Source: Priapulus caudatus (lineage: Eukaryota; Priapulida; Priapulimorpha; Priapulimorphida; Priapulidae). Taken from it: a stretch of 64,000 nt of DNA. The DNA is taken from assembly GCF_000485595.1 (NCBI RefSeq), contig NW_014577664.1:67606-131605 (forward strand), given 5' to 3'. Positions 1-11,100 of the stretch are shown one piece after another. The number at the start of each line of letters is the position of its first letter. The first letter of the stretch is position 1. Made by a program: the position numbers and the translations under genes. The notes under the pieces were generated by a model, which was not told where the DNA came from, searched no databases, and saw only the letters and a program-made list of their open reading frames with translations.

Positions 1-440
1 CGCAACAACATAGCAGTGGCACGTCATACACGTACATAACGCCGTATGCTTCTAGGTACAGTCTCCCCTGCCTCTTCGCCTTCGCTTTCTCTCGCCATCA
101 GACTGCCCTTTTTTTTAGAAGGCCACTGCGACCTTTAGTCAGGCGTAATAGGCGTGCGCCACGGCGAAAATTTTCAGCCGCCGTAAAAAAATGATCTAAC
201 CGGCCACGTCATCATGAGTCGGCCGTCACTCCGCTTGGCAGTAACACGCAAAAATGCGAGATTGTTGGCCAGAGCTTGTAGCCGTAAAAAGCAACATCGA
301 TTTACACAAAACAAGCACACGCGCCGCGCCCGAGTCGATTGCTTTTGCGGGCCCCGGCCGCCGTCCCGTCACGTGGCCCGGCGAATGTGGGCCAAAAAAC
401 TTGAGACATTTTAACAATTTCATTGCGCCGAGCGACGCGG
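1..440. repeat. First copy of a ~0.4 kb duplicated sequence
   Basis: This stretch matches 9786-10195 almost base for base, in the same orientation. Shared landmarks are the run reading cttctaggtacagtctcc, the poly-T before agaag/agaagg, the run reading atgatctaac, and the segment reading gcaacatcgatttacacaaa. This copy carries many one- and two-base insertions relative to the other, often an extra G or C beside GC. It ends at an assembly gap. No coding sequence is supported; the open frames here are short and differ between the two copies. Confidence 0.8.
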
Positions 441-465
441 NNNNNNNNNNNNNNNNNNNNNNNNN
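441..465. other. Assembly gap (25 N)
   Basis: A run of 25 undetermined bases lies directly at the end of the duplicated sequence, so the left copy of that duplication is truncated by the gap. Confidence 0.99.
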
Positions 466-546
466 CTGCCCTAATTCAATGTCACTTCGACTATGCAAGC
501 AGCATATGGTACAGCAGTCTCACAAAGCACACAAGGGCTAAGCTTG

Positions 547-1217
547 AGACCGGCAGCCCAGAGGCTTGAGGGTAGACGAACTAGGTACCAATATTTACGT
601 ATTGGAGTATACAGGGTGTCACCTAAGACTTATAGAAATGCTATTCTGGCGGGTACCCCCCGTTGCGTATAGCCAGGGGACTCATAGAGCACAAAACAGG
701 CTACGCCAGAAATTTTGCCTGTTGTACAAGGGGTGCCAGACACCCTCAAATATTGTACCCCTGGGCACTGTGGTACATCTAGGCTGGCCTAGATGTTATA
801 GGTACCACTTGAAACTAGGTTTAAGTGACAAAGCACTCCTCTGGGAATACAAAATGGGCAATGACAGAAATGTATTCCAATGTGTTGGTCCTGCCAGACT
901 CCCAAAATAGATCCCTTGGCCCATCTAGGCTAGTCTAGATGTTATAGGTACCTTTAACAACAGCGAAAATTTCTGTTGTATATGTTTTTGATGTATATTT
1001 AGCAGTTACCTCACCATGGTACTTATTGCAATTGGTACCATGATCATCTATTTCAGACCCATTTTTTACACCCTTTTGGGGGGTCCCCTGGCTATACGCA
1101 ACGGGGGGTACCAGCCAGAATAGCATTTCTATAAGTCTTAGGTGACACCCTATATACTCCAATACGTAGATATTGGTACCTAGTTCGTCTACCCTCAAGC
1201 CTCTGGGCTGCCGGTCT
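547..1217. mobile_element. Non-autonomous DNA element with ~130-bp inverted ends
   Basis: The left end reads AGACCGGCAGCCCAGAGG and the right end is its reverse complement. The match continues inwards for about 130 bases with few differences, through the shared GTAGACGAACTAGG, the run ending ACCTAAGACTTATAGAAATG, and GCGTATAGCCAGGGG. The interior has two related copies of a ctagatgttataggtacc motif near 790 and 935. No transposase frame is present. I see no clear target-site duplication, so the superfamily is open. Confidence 0.8.
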
Positions 1218-1390
1218 AAGAGGGAGTGAGCGTGAGCGAGAGCGAGACAGAGGGAGAGAGAGTGGGAGAGCGAGCGAAAGATAGATAGATAGACAGACAG
1301 AGAGACTGGGAGAGCTATAGCGACAGATACACGCACGAACGCACGCACACGCAGAAATACGAATCATATACATATATTATCGTATATATC
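1218..1390. repeat. GA-rich then CA-rich low-complexity DNA
   Basis: A degenerate gagagagcgag tract with gatagataga units passes into cgcacgcacacg units. No gene is seen. Confidence 0.8.
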
Positions 1391-1660
1391 AGGGGCGTAG
1401 ATAGCGGGGGGATGGGGGGATGCGTGGACTTACTTATTGACGTAGGGGGATGGCGTATACAATCATCCCCCCCTACTTTCAGAAGGAAAATGGGGATTCA
1501 AAATTTTCTGGGGGAGGACCCGCATACCCCCTGCCCCACCTGTTTCTTACCACCCTCCTCGAAATCCTGCATTGGCCACTGTCGAGCGTAACAAATTTAG
1601 CACTCCCACTTCAAAAATCGTTCCGCGGCGCCTGTAGAGTACTGCTAACAAAGATTATGA
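1391..1660 (+). repeat. Dispersed repeat with GGGGCGTAGATAGCGGGG end, copy 1
   Basis: The sequence opens with caggggcgtagatagcgggg. It continues through a ccccctactttcagaaggaaaatgggg segment and a cctgtagagtactgctaac segment. The same order of blocks occurs on the opposite strand at 24695-24953. It has no substantial coding capacity. It is likely a non-autonomous mobile element of unknown class. Confidence 0.75.
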
Positions 1661-1710
1661 TTATGAATATTTGTATGCATATCAAAAGTCAAATTTGAGT
1701 TTATCTGACA

Positions 1711-2325
1711 GGGCCGTAGATAGCGGGGGGATGGGGGTATATCCCCACACATTTATTGAGGTGGGGTGGCTTTCATCATCCCCTACTTTCAGGAAGAAAA
1801 TGGGGAAAAATGTAATATTTTACAGACAATAAATACTGGATATTTATCTACAAATTCGTCATCGCTATTCAAACTCTCCTAATGTATTATTACAGAAATG
1901 GAACGTGACATAAATCTACTGTAAAATGGCTGTAATTCGTTCCAAGAATGACATTATTTTACTGAAACTCAGACAGTTAATTTTGGACGCATATACGATT
2001 TTTTTTCTAAATCCCCAAATCACGTCTTATCATGCACTGCTCACGAAAGTGAAATCCTTGCTTTATTCAAAATTAGAATAGACCTATTGAGAGTTGGGAT
2101 CTTGAATTTTCAGGGGGTTGAATGGGAAAATTCAATTTCATCTCACTTTTTGGGACGGCTGAGACCCGACCGGACGTATATTCCCGATTTTGTATAAGGG
2201 GTGAAAATATGCACTATTTGGTTCAAATCTGGTTGTTTTTCTCATATTCGTTTGCAGTTTTAAGGTTCTCACTTCTCAGTAAAATTTACGTTTTATCAAA
2301 ATTTCAGGGGGAGATGATTCCAGTA
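1711..2325 (+). repeat. Related dispersed repeat, long form, copy 1
   Basis: This copy starts with the same gtagatagcggggggatggggg end as 1391, then diverges. Its body includes gacaataaatactgg, tcattcttgg (inverted), and ccgattttgtataaggggtgaaaatatgc. It is repeated in inverse orientation at 19050-19612. The shared terminus with two different bodies suggests subfamilies of one element. Confidence 0.75.
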
Positions 2326-2337
2326 CAAATGTGATGG

Positions 2338-2580
2338 AGGAGGAGAGTAGGAGGTAGAGGCGCCCTCCCCTACCTCCTCCACCTCCTCTCCTCCTCCTCC
2401 CCTCTCCTCCTCCCCACCTTCTCTCCCTCCACCACCTTCTCCTCCTCCTCTTCCTCCACCTCCTCTCCTCTTCTCCTCCTCCTTCACATTCTCTCCCTCA
2501 TTCTCCACCTTTTCCCCACCATCTCCCCCCGCCTCCTCTACCACCTTAGTCCTCGACCTCTTCCCTGTATCACTGTTCAA
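2338..2580. repeat. Polypyrimidine (CCTCCT)n tract
   Basis: About 240 bases are almost purely C and T on the plus strand, with degenerate cctcctcc units. The open frame on the other strand is Gly/Glu/Arg-rich only because of this composition. Confidence 0.85.
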
Positions 2581-2604
2581 CAATGAATAATAAGCAGCAA
2601 GTGA

Positions 2605-2745
2605 GTATTTGTCCGGGGGAGGGGTAAATGTCCGGGGTGTATTTCACTATTTGTCCGGGAGGAGGGTGATTGGCCGGGGGGTAATTGTCCAGGGGTGATT
2701 GTCCGGAGGGTGAATGGCATGGGGGTATTTGTCCTATACCCGTTT
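2605..2745. repeat. Degenerate tandem repeat of TTGTCCGGGGG units
   Basis: Units such as tttgtccgggggaggggta, ttggccggggggtaa and attgtccaggggtga recur about eight times with a period near 16-20 bases. Nothing coding is present. Confidence 0.75.
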
Positions 2746-2831
2746 AATGAAACACTTATAGTATTGAGTAGACATCAATGGTGATATACAAATTACAATT
2801 ACAACTAAAGTGCACAAACATTATTTTTCAG

Positions 2832-5800
2832 TTGGTACCAGATCAGCCGATCTTTTTAACCGACAACAACAATAGGGTGGTGTTGCCCGATCCTAATGGT
2901 GGATTTGGCGGGAGGCTGTCTCCTACCAATCACTACAAGGTGACGGGAACACCGCGACCCGAGACAGCCATCACGCTCCAGGCCACCCCACATGTAGGCC
3001 TACTAACACCAGCACCAGCCCCAGCCCCAGCACCGGTGCAGTACTCTGGTCCGGCAGTAACAACTAATTTGCTTGCAAGTGGTAAGAGTAAATAAATGTA
3101 TAAGTAGAAATGAAATAAAACTAACCGTTGACTTTTAATTATTATTGAGCATACAATCCGATTTCTTATCAATTATTTCCATACATAGAGTGACTAGTAC
3201 AGCTCTTAAACCTCTGTTGATGTTTGTTAACAGGTGGCAGACCAAGCTTTTCAATGCCTGGGAGACGTACTGTTAGACGGTTAGTAACTTCCAGTATAAA
3301 GCTCTATCGAATGCAGTGTGCAATACAGTTTAGTTGAGAACGACATCAAGGTTTTACAAATCTTTGGGCTAAAAAATAAGGATTTTCGTTAGATTAAATT
3401 CGTTAAATAAATTGATAAGTTTTGTAAGAGCTCTTGGCAAGTCACTTATGGGGACAAATCCTAAAGATTGTAATAAATTCATTATAGTCATTATAAGTGT
3501 GGGATTATATATAGGGATCTAACAATTAATGCATTGATTCATCGCAATAGTATTTGGCTCAATAGCAATGCATCGATAGTAAAATAGAATATCAATAGTT
3601 ATTGCCAATAGTAAACTGAACTATCGATTGTTATTAATAGTCTTAAATTAGAATCAATGGACTAGTTATTCAACAATCTCTGCATACATTGAAATATATA
3701 CAACTGGAACCAGCATAGTGCTTACTACACGCACATATACCCAGTTTACATTAGAAAACTCGCTCACCAGCTAGCTAGTGCACAAGAGGTAACTTGACAT
3801 GAGGAACACAGGTTATACGCAATACTCTGTTCCAATGGTTGCTAAATTCTACAATTTCCTGGTAAACCAATAGTATTGCAATTACTGCAATAGTATCGTC
3901 AATAGTATTTTAGCTATTGCAATACTATCGCAATAGCAGAATTGCACCCAATAGTCACCCCTAATTATATACCTTTACTGGTCTCGCCATCATTATTTAG
4001 TTTATCAAGATGTGACATATTGATCATGACGTATTTTCTCTATATTCTCTATATTCAGTAACTGACAATTAGTGCATGACGTGATAAATCGCTGCAATCT
4101 CATTGGATAACGCAGCAGGCACTATAAAGCGATAGTGCCCACCTGGGCGGGCACTATCGCTTGCGCGACGCATTGTTCTTATAACGCATTGTGTTTACGT
4201 CACGAATCTCCTGCGTCTGCGTGGTTGTGTTTGTGTCGAACGTTTTGTTACATCGAATGCACCGGCAAATTAGGGCGTATAAAGAAGGTACTATTCCTTC
4301 CCTCAGCAACACTATGAGAGCATAGTGCCCCCAACAGCAGGCATTAATATATAACTGTAGGTATACTTTGTTAATAAAGGAAAATTCAAGTCGTCGAATT
4401 GGTCGATGGGCGGCTTCAGCCATGCCGGACGACATTTGTGGTCCTGAAGGAGGGCGATTTCTCAGTAAACTGTGTTGCCGAGAAGGTTTCCGAGTCGCTC
4501 AATTGTGAGGAGGAGGCATTCCTTATCCTTGACTCCAGGAACCAGGAGATTCAGGACTGCCAAGCCACACAAGGTAATCCCTGGACAGAAACTAGATACT
4601 CTGCTACTTTCCGAACATTAAAATATCTCGTAAAGGCGGGCTTCTGTCGGGCTTGCGAGCCGACTCGACTAGAGGCAACTGCATTTCGTGCCACTGGAAG
4701 CGATCTGCAGCGACTAGTTGCGTCCAGTTGCCCACTGTTCTATTCCGAGCAACCAGTGGCGGCCAGTTGCAGCCAGTTGCTTCCAGTCGAGTCGGCAAGC
4801 CCGACATAAACCCTCCTTAAGGATACTGTTCGGATAAATCCGCCTAATGTGTATTGCATTCGATTAAGGATTCATAAGTGTTGGTTTCCCCTTCAATGAC
4901 TCACCTCTTGTGGACTGAAATCTCTCAATTTTACTATATGTATTTGCTAAGAAAGAAACATTGTGAAAAAAAATACTTTCACACCTCTAACATTAAAAAA
5001 ATTCCTAGTGACTATTTGAATGGTCATGTTGGTCTGGAGAAATATTTTAACATTATTTTATATCTTGCTTCATCCAAGTACATGTACACATAGTTTGCTG
5101 TTATAACACTTTGAATGAATGAGTATTAACACATATACTTCTGATCGTCTCATACCTATATCTTTTGTGTACATACCCAAATAGAATAATCATCTATAAT
5201 TTTCTCATGTTCATCAACAGCAAAAGAATTCTGGCAGGCCTCAACAAGGATTGTTAAGGCCTGCATGGAATCGGAATTCTTTGAATGGCAAAGAAATCGT
5301 GCTGGCAAAAGAAGGTTTGTGTATTTCAGTTGTTAAAGGCAAATTTAAGACATGTTTATACACGAATTGTTGTGTTGACATGGTTTCATACAGACACCAG
5401 GTAATATATCTATCACATTTGAATCTTGTTTCATTCTAGGAGGACACAAGGAGGGGGAGGGGCCGGGCGCTCAGAGGACCTGGACGAGCTGGAGGAGCGT
5501 GTGCGATCCCTCGTCCAGGCCACACGGGTCGCTGAGGGGGCTCAGGTCGGCGTCACCCTCCCTCTACCCTTAAAGGACCTGACGAGGTTAACTGCAGCAT
5601 TATCCTGTGTGGTGTGCAAAGGTATTCAATTTTGCTTAAGAATATTTCTAGGTGCATTGAGTTTTATATTTAAGCCATAACTTCACACCTAATAAAATAA
5701 ATGTTATAAGTTTAAGAATCCCAAGAAAATTATATTTCATTCGAAATGGTATTATAAGCACAATAGCAAAGTCTTGTCCCCTTTCTTTCAAGTCACCAAT

Positions 5801-6361
5801 AATATAGCGCAGGGCGTCAAGTTTCTATTTTTTCCTATTTTCTGGAAAATTCCTATTTTCTCCTATTTTCTGGAAAAATTCTTTTTTTTTAATTTCTGGG
5901 GTGAGGTCCCCCTAACCCCTTCTCCCCCTAAGTGGCAACGTGCCTTAGACACGTCACATAAGCTGCCTTCGGCATCTTTTTATAAAAGTGCTCTTCATTT
6001 TTGACTGGACCCCCCTCCCCTTTTTTCAAAAAGCCGAATCTGCCTATTTTGGAGTAGTCTACATGTATAGGCGCTTATGCATGTATAAACTGCTTATCAA
6101 TTTTAACATGCATTTCTCATTAAAACCTCAAAGTATTGTTTGCATGTGATGTAACTCCAAATATGTATATTAACTTGAAACGAACAGTTGTCGCCAACTA
6201 CATGTATCCCCCGTGATCTAGTATGAATGGAATATCTCTGTAAGGACGTAGAAGGCAGATAAAGTTAAATAAGTCACAAAGACAAAGGTTTGTTAGACAA
6301 CTGGTGTGCCTCAGATGTGCAAGTATATGGAATCTGGTTACGCTAGGAGGCCGAAGAGGAA

Positions 6362-6404
<43 letters not shown>

Positions 6405-8078
6405 ACAAGACACACCCGCATTGCCTTTTTGTACGGCGCAGTAGTAGTTCATCCGCAGAGAATTCACCTGAAACTATGCTAATCATATGCGGAATTAATA
6501 CCGGCGTTGCCATGACAATGCGCTCTGTTTGTGACAAAAAAAATTCCTCAGATTGAAATCTCATCTCGCTTGGCTCCATTTCAACACACGCAAACATTAA
6601 CCACGCCTAAAATTCCAACTACGTCGCAGATCATTGCCCACCGTCGTACACACGATTCTCACGGCAGCCAATTCTCACGTGCAGCGAATCTGCCGAACGA
6701 TTGGAGTACGGGCACAACATGACACTGGCCTTGCCATTTTGCCCCCTCCCCCCTTCATCATTTCCCTGCCTATTAATAATGACCTTGACATCTACAGCTA
6801 TATTTTAACCGCATCTGATTGTAAATTAACTGGACATTCTTGTGATGCATTGAATCAATTTGATGGCATGCGCAGATTAAGATAGCTAGTAACAAAATGG
6901 GAGGAAAACCATCTTGTTCTAGTTAGGCCTAGTTGGATGTACGCGCCCTTGTAACCTTGCACTTTTAGCATAATAAATACATGGTGGTGCAATTATACTA
7001 GATAATGTATGTGTGTTCACGTGCATGGCTTATAATATTCTATAGCTTAAACATCGTACTGCACACAGTCTCTCAAATATCAGAAGACTGTGCTCAGCAA
7101 AGAGGGCAAAATATCACCAACGCGATATATATTCCCCCAGAAATTTTTTGCATTCGAATTTCGACTCAGATGCAAAGGCCAGTAACATTTCGGGACCGGA
7201 GTTTATTATGCTTGGAAATACTCCACCGGTTTAAACTGGCGCACACGGTGTCGTGTTTTCGTTTCAACAACGCCCGAAGTTCAGATAAGCACCCAGACGA
7301 GCACGCCTATTCACAATGCACCACGCGCACGTCTGAAACATACCGACCACCGCCACGATCACGACCACCGCGCACTGTCGGGCATTGCTCTGCTCTCTAA
7401 TGGCACCGAGCCACACGCGCACTGCCCCCTTGAATCCCCCCCAACAGCATTCTCAAAGCTCACTATTCTTTTAGCGCTACGTCATCTCGTATTATGTAAT
7501 AACGCCGAGTACAATAGTTACAGGTCCGGATCTCGCCATCAGTAAATCAAATTGTCATAATCGCTGCAATGGAATGCGGTGAACACATATATATATTATA
7601 TATATATATATATATACATAATAGTAATACATATACATATTATATACACACACGTATACCTCTCTGTAAAATTGCAAACAATGCGAACTTAAACTGCGTC
7701 AATAACAATTATCGGAAGGTCACCGACAGTGAGCGGCATCGGAAGGTCACCTTCGCGAATGCAAACAGAAATACACAGCAGCAGCCCCCCTCCTCCTGTC
7801 TGCCACTGTCTCACGACGTCAGGGTACGTGTAATTAGTTCGCATGCTGGTAGAGAGGGATGAAAGCAGGGAGGGACGGCGGAGAAAGACAGGCAGAGATG
7901 GAGTGAGAGAGTCAGAACAGACAGAGAGACACGGAGAAGCAGAGAGTGAGCGAGAGGGAGAGAGGGAGGGAGAGCGAGAGAGAAAGAGAGAGCGAGCGAG
8001 CGAGCGAGCAAGAGAAGAGAGAGAGAGAGAGAGAGAGTAGAGAGAGAGAGAGAGAGAGGAGAGGCGGAGAGAGAGAGC

Positions 8079-8141
<63 letters not shown>

Positions 8142-11100
8142 GGAGAGAGAGCGAGAGAAACACAGGCACTTGAAGCGTTTCAATAAAATGTATAATGCTA
8201 ACTAAATATAGTGTAATACTACTATATATATTAGTGTAAGCGTGCAACAGTCGCACCGCGAAAGCAATGGCGCCGGAAGCGTATGGTTGGACGTAGGATT
8301 TGGACGGTGAAAGAGAGTATAGAACCATTAAGAATTTGATAGTAAATAGATTTCATATTTAGTTAGCATTATATTTTATTGAAACGCTTCAAGTGCCTGT
8401 GGAGAGAAAGGTGCGGCAGCCGCAGCAGCAGCAGCAGCAGCAGCCGGGGCAGAGGAGAGGAGGAGGGAGAGGGTTCGCCTCGTACCTGCAGTGGCGGCGC
8501 GGAGGAGGGAGGAGAGGGGGAGGGTCCGCCTCGTACCTGCGGTCTGCTATCAGCATTCTTTGGCGGTCGTCCCTTGCCTCGTGGCTTCACCGGCTGCTGA
8601 TCTACGGGCGGAGGCGTGCGGATCACGCTGTCAGGGTTGCTGTTCTCACTCTGCTCCGGCGGACCTGAGAAATCAACAACACACATCGTCGTCAGTGTCT
8701 GTCTGTCGCCCGGGCTCGCGGCAAAGCGCGTCGGCCAGCCATCAACGCTAATGGACGCGCAGAGAGAACGATGACAGTACCGCTGGCAGAGGTCAATGGA
8801 GGTCACGGTGGCAGGGCGATGCTCCCGGGTACGTGTGTGCGTGCGTACGCGGAGAGCGAAAATGGTCGCGAAATTGCTCCTGAGTGGAGCTCTCATCAGA
8901 TTGCGTATTCAGAGATTCGGATATATGTGGAAATAGTTCTCCGTGTCATGAATTGATAATGACCTGCGTCCTCTGAGAGCGTGACGATTCTTTACGCGTA
9001 CACGTAGTCAGATAAGCGCGTGCGTGCGGTGCGTGCGTGCGTGCACGCGTGTTCGTATGTGTTCGCGCGTGCGTGCGTGCGGTGTGTATGCGAGTCTGTG
9101 TATGTACGTGTGTTCGTGTGTGTGCACGCGTACGTGCGTGTGCGCGTGTGGCCGTGCGTGTGGTTCGTGCGTGTGGTGCATGATTAACGCTACTGTAAGA
9201 CCATGCTTCTTCAGCAGCTTGCTAACAACCAAATAATCAGCGAGTAACCGTTGCGCGTGCAAATGTTGAAAAGTTAGCCGCCTCGCAGTCGATAACGTAA
9301 GAGCTTTGAACATACGATAATATTATATATAGAGAGGTTGGTAGAAAGAAGAAAAAATTGCATAAAGTCGATATAGTGTAAACCCTGCTTTACACGCTCG
9401 TTAACAGCTACGGTTTCCACATTCGACACGCACTCGAGATCCGGGCGAGGTACGTCATGCGCTGTCTCGCTGCCTCACTTCACGCAACCGCGCGAGCGAC
9501 GAGAGACCGCAGACAACGCCTCTCTCTCGTGAGGGCGGGACCTTGCTTTGTTGGCAGAGCGACAGCGACCCCAGCGCTCGTCACAACACGACCACAGTGC
9601 GCTTGGCTCGGCCCAAAAACTTCGGTCGAACGTTCGTTCTCTAGACGCTTATTCGGAGACCTAAAAACCGTCGTAGGACTTCCGACAGGCTGCTATTTTT
9701 TTCTGGAGGAAATCCAAAACTGAACCCAAGCCCCGGGAGAGACGCACGCACATACATTCGCACCCGGGCATCGAGGGCGCACACATACAGTGGCACGTAC
9801 ATACACGTACATACGCACGTATCTTCTAGGTACAGTCTCCCTCCTCTTCCCTCTCGCTTTCTCTCGCTCAGGACTGCCCTTTTTTAGAAGCCACTGCGAC
9901 CTTTAGTCAGCGTCAATAGCGTGCGCCACGGCGGAAATTTTCACGCCGTAAAAAATGATCTAACCGCCACGTCATCATGAGTCGCCGTCACTCCGCTTGG
10001 CAGTAACACGCAAAAATGCGAGATTTTGCAGAAGCTTGTAGCCGTAAAAAGCAACATCGATTTACACAAAACAAACACACGCCCGCCCGAGTCGATTGCT
10101 TTTCGGGCCCCGCGCCGTCCCGTCACGTGCCCGGCGAATGTGGGCCAAAAAATTGAGACATTTTACATTTATTCGCCGAGCGACCTTGAAAGCAGCCCGT
10201 GATGCGATTGCGTGTGCCATCGCGACAGAGATGCGTCGAGCGCGATTCTGTCAGCACGGAACATCGCATTTTTCAGCTGACGTCACCGATCGAATTGGTT
10301 CGCAGATTTTCTGAAAAAGGTCAAACTAAGGTCAAGAGCAGTGGTGGTTTTGGTATGCGACAGACCTTCTCCCCAAGATGTGTAAGCATACCAAGTTTGG
10401 TCGCGCTAGGTCAATTAGGGGCTGAGTTAGAGAGCGGAAGAGAAATAAAATTTGTTCGGGGGATACAATAAAACCATTTGTGGTGGATCAAGATGGCTGT
10501 AGGGGTGTTGGAAGGTCATCGAACGCAACAAATATTTCTATTTAACATATATTTTATCACCAAAATTCCTTCTATTTTTTCACATCTGAAATTCCAATTT
10601 TCCTATTTTCTGAGCGTCACTTGTCACTTGACGCCCTGATAGCGATATATCTGTGAAATTTTAACTTAGTGCACACAAAGCTAAAAAAATAAACGATGTA
10701 CTCCCTTTTCTTCTCGAAAATAGAAACCCCTACACCAGTTATAATATGTCTACAGGCTCATAATTGTAATACCGGTAGTGACAAAGCAAAATATATTCTA
10801 ATTTTTTCTAATTTTTGTTATTTAGGTATGAAGTTATCACTTTAACACAATGTTAAGGTTTAGCTACATGAGCTGTATTGTCAACTCCTCAAATACATTT
10901 ACATGCCACCCATACAACATGACATCAGGAGTCTATCAATAAGATAGACTCTCAATAGATCTCTCTAGATCTCAATAGATCTCAATAGATTAATGATAGA
11001 CTCCTGATGACATGCTATAAATTGTGTGGATTTGGTTTTTCAAATGTACTATATTTTTATACATCTGGGAAATAATTTTAGTCAGATTCAATCTGTGCCA

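Noticed and set aside
7689-8328. Long Ser/Leu-rich and Arg/Glu-rich open frames
   Set aside because: They translate a (GA)n microsatellite; both strands and all frames are open for the same reason.
9457-9723. 88-residue plus-strand frame
   Set aside because: No motif, no acceptor or donor, and no family resemblance.
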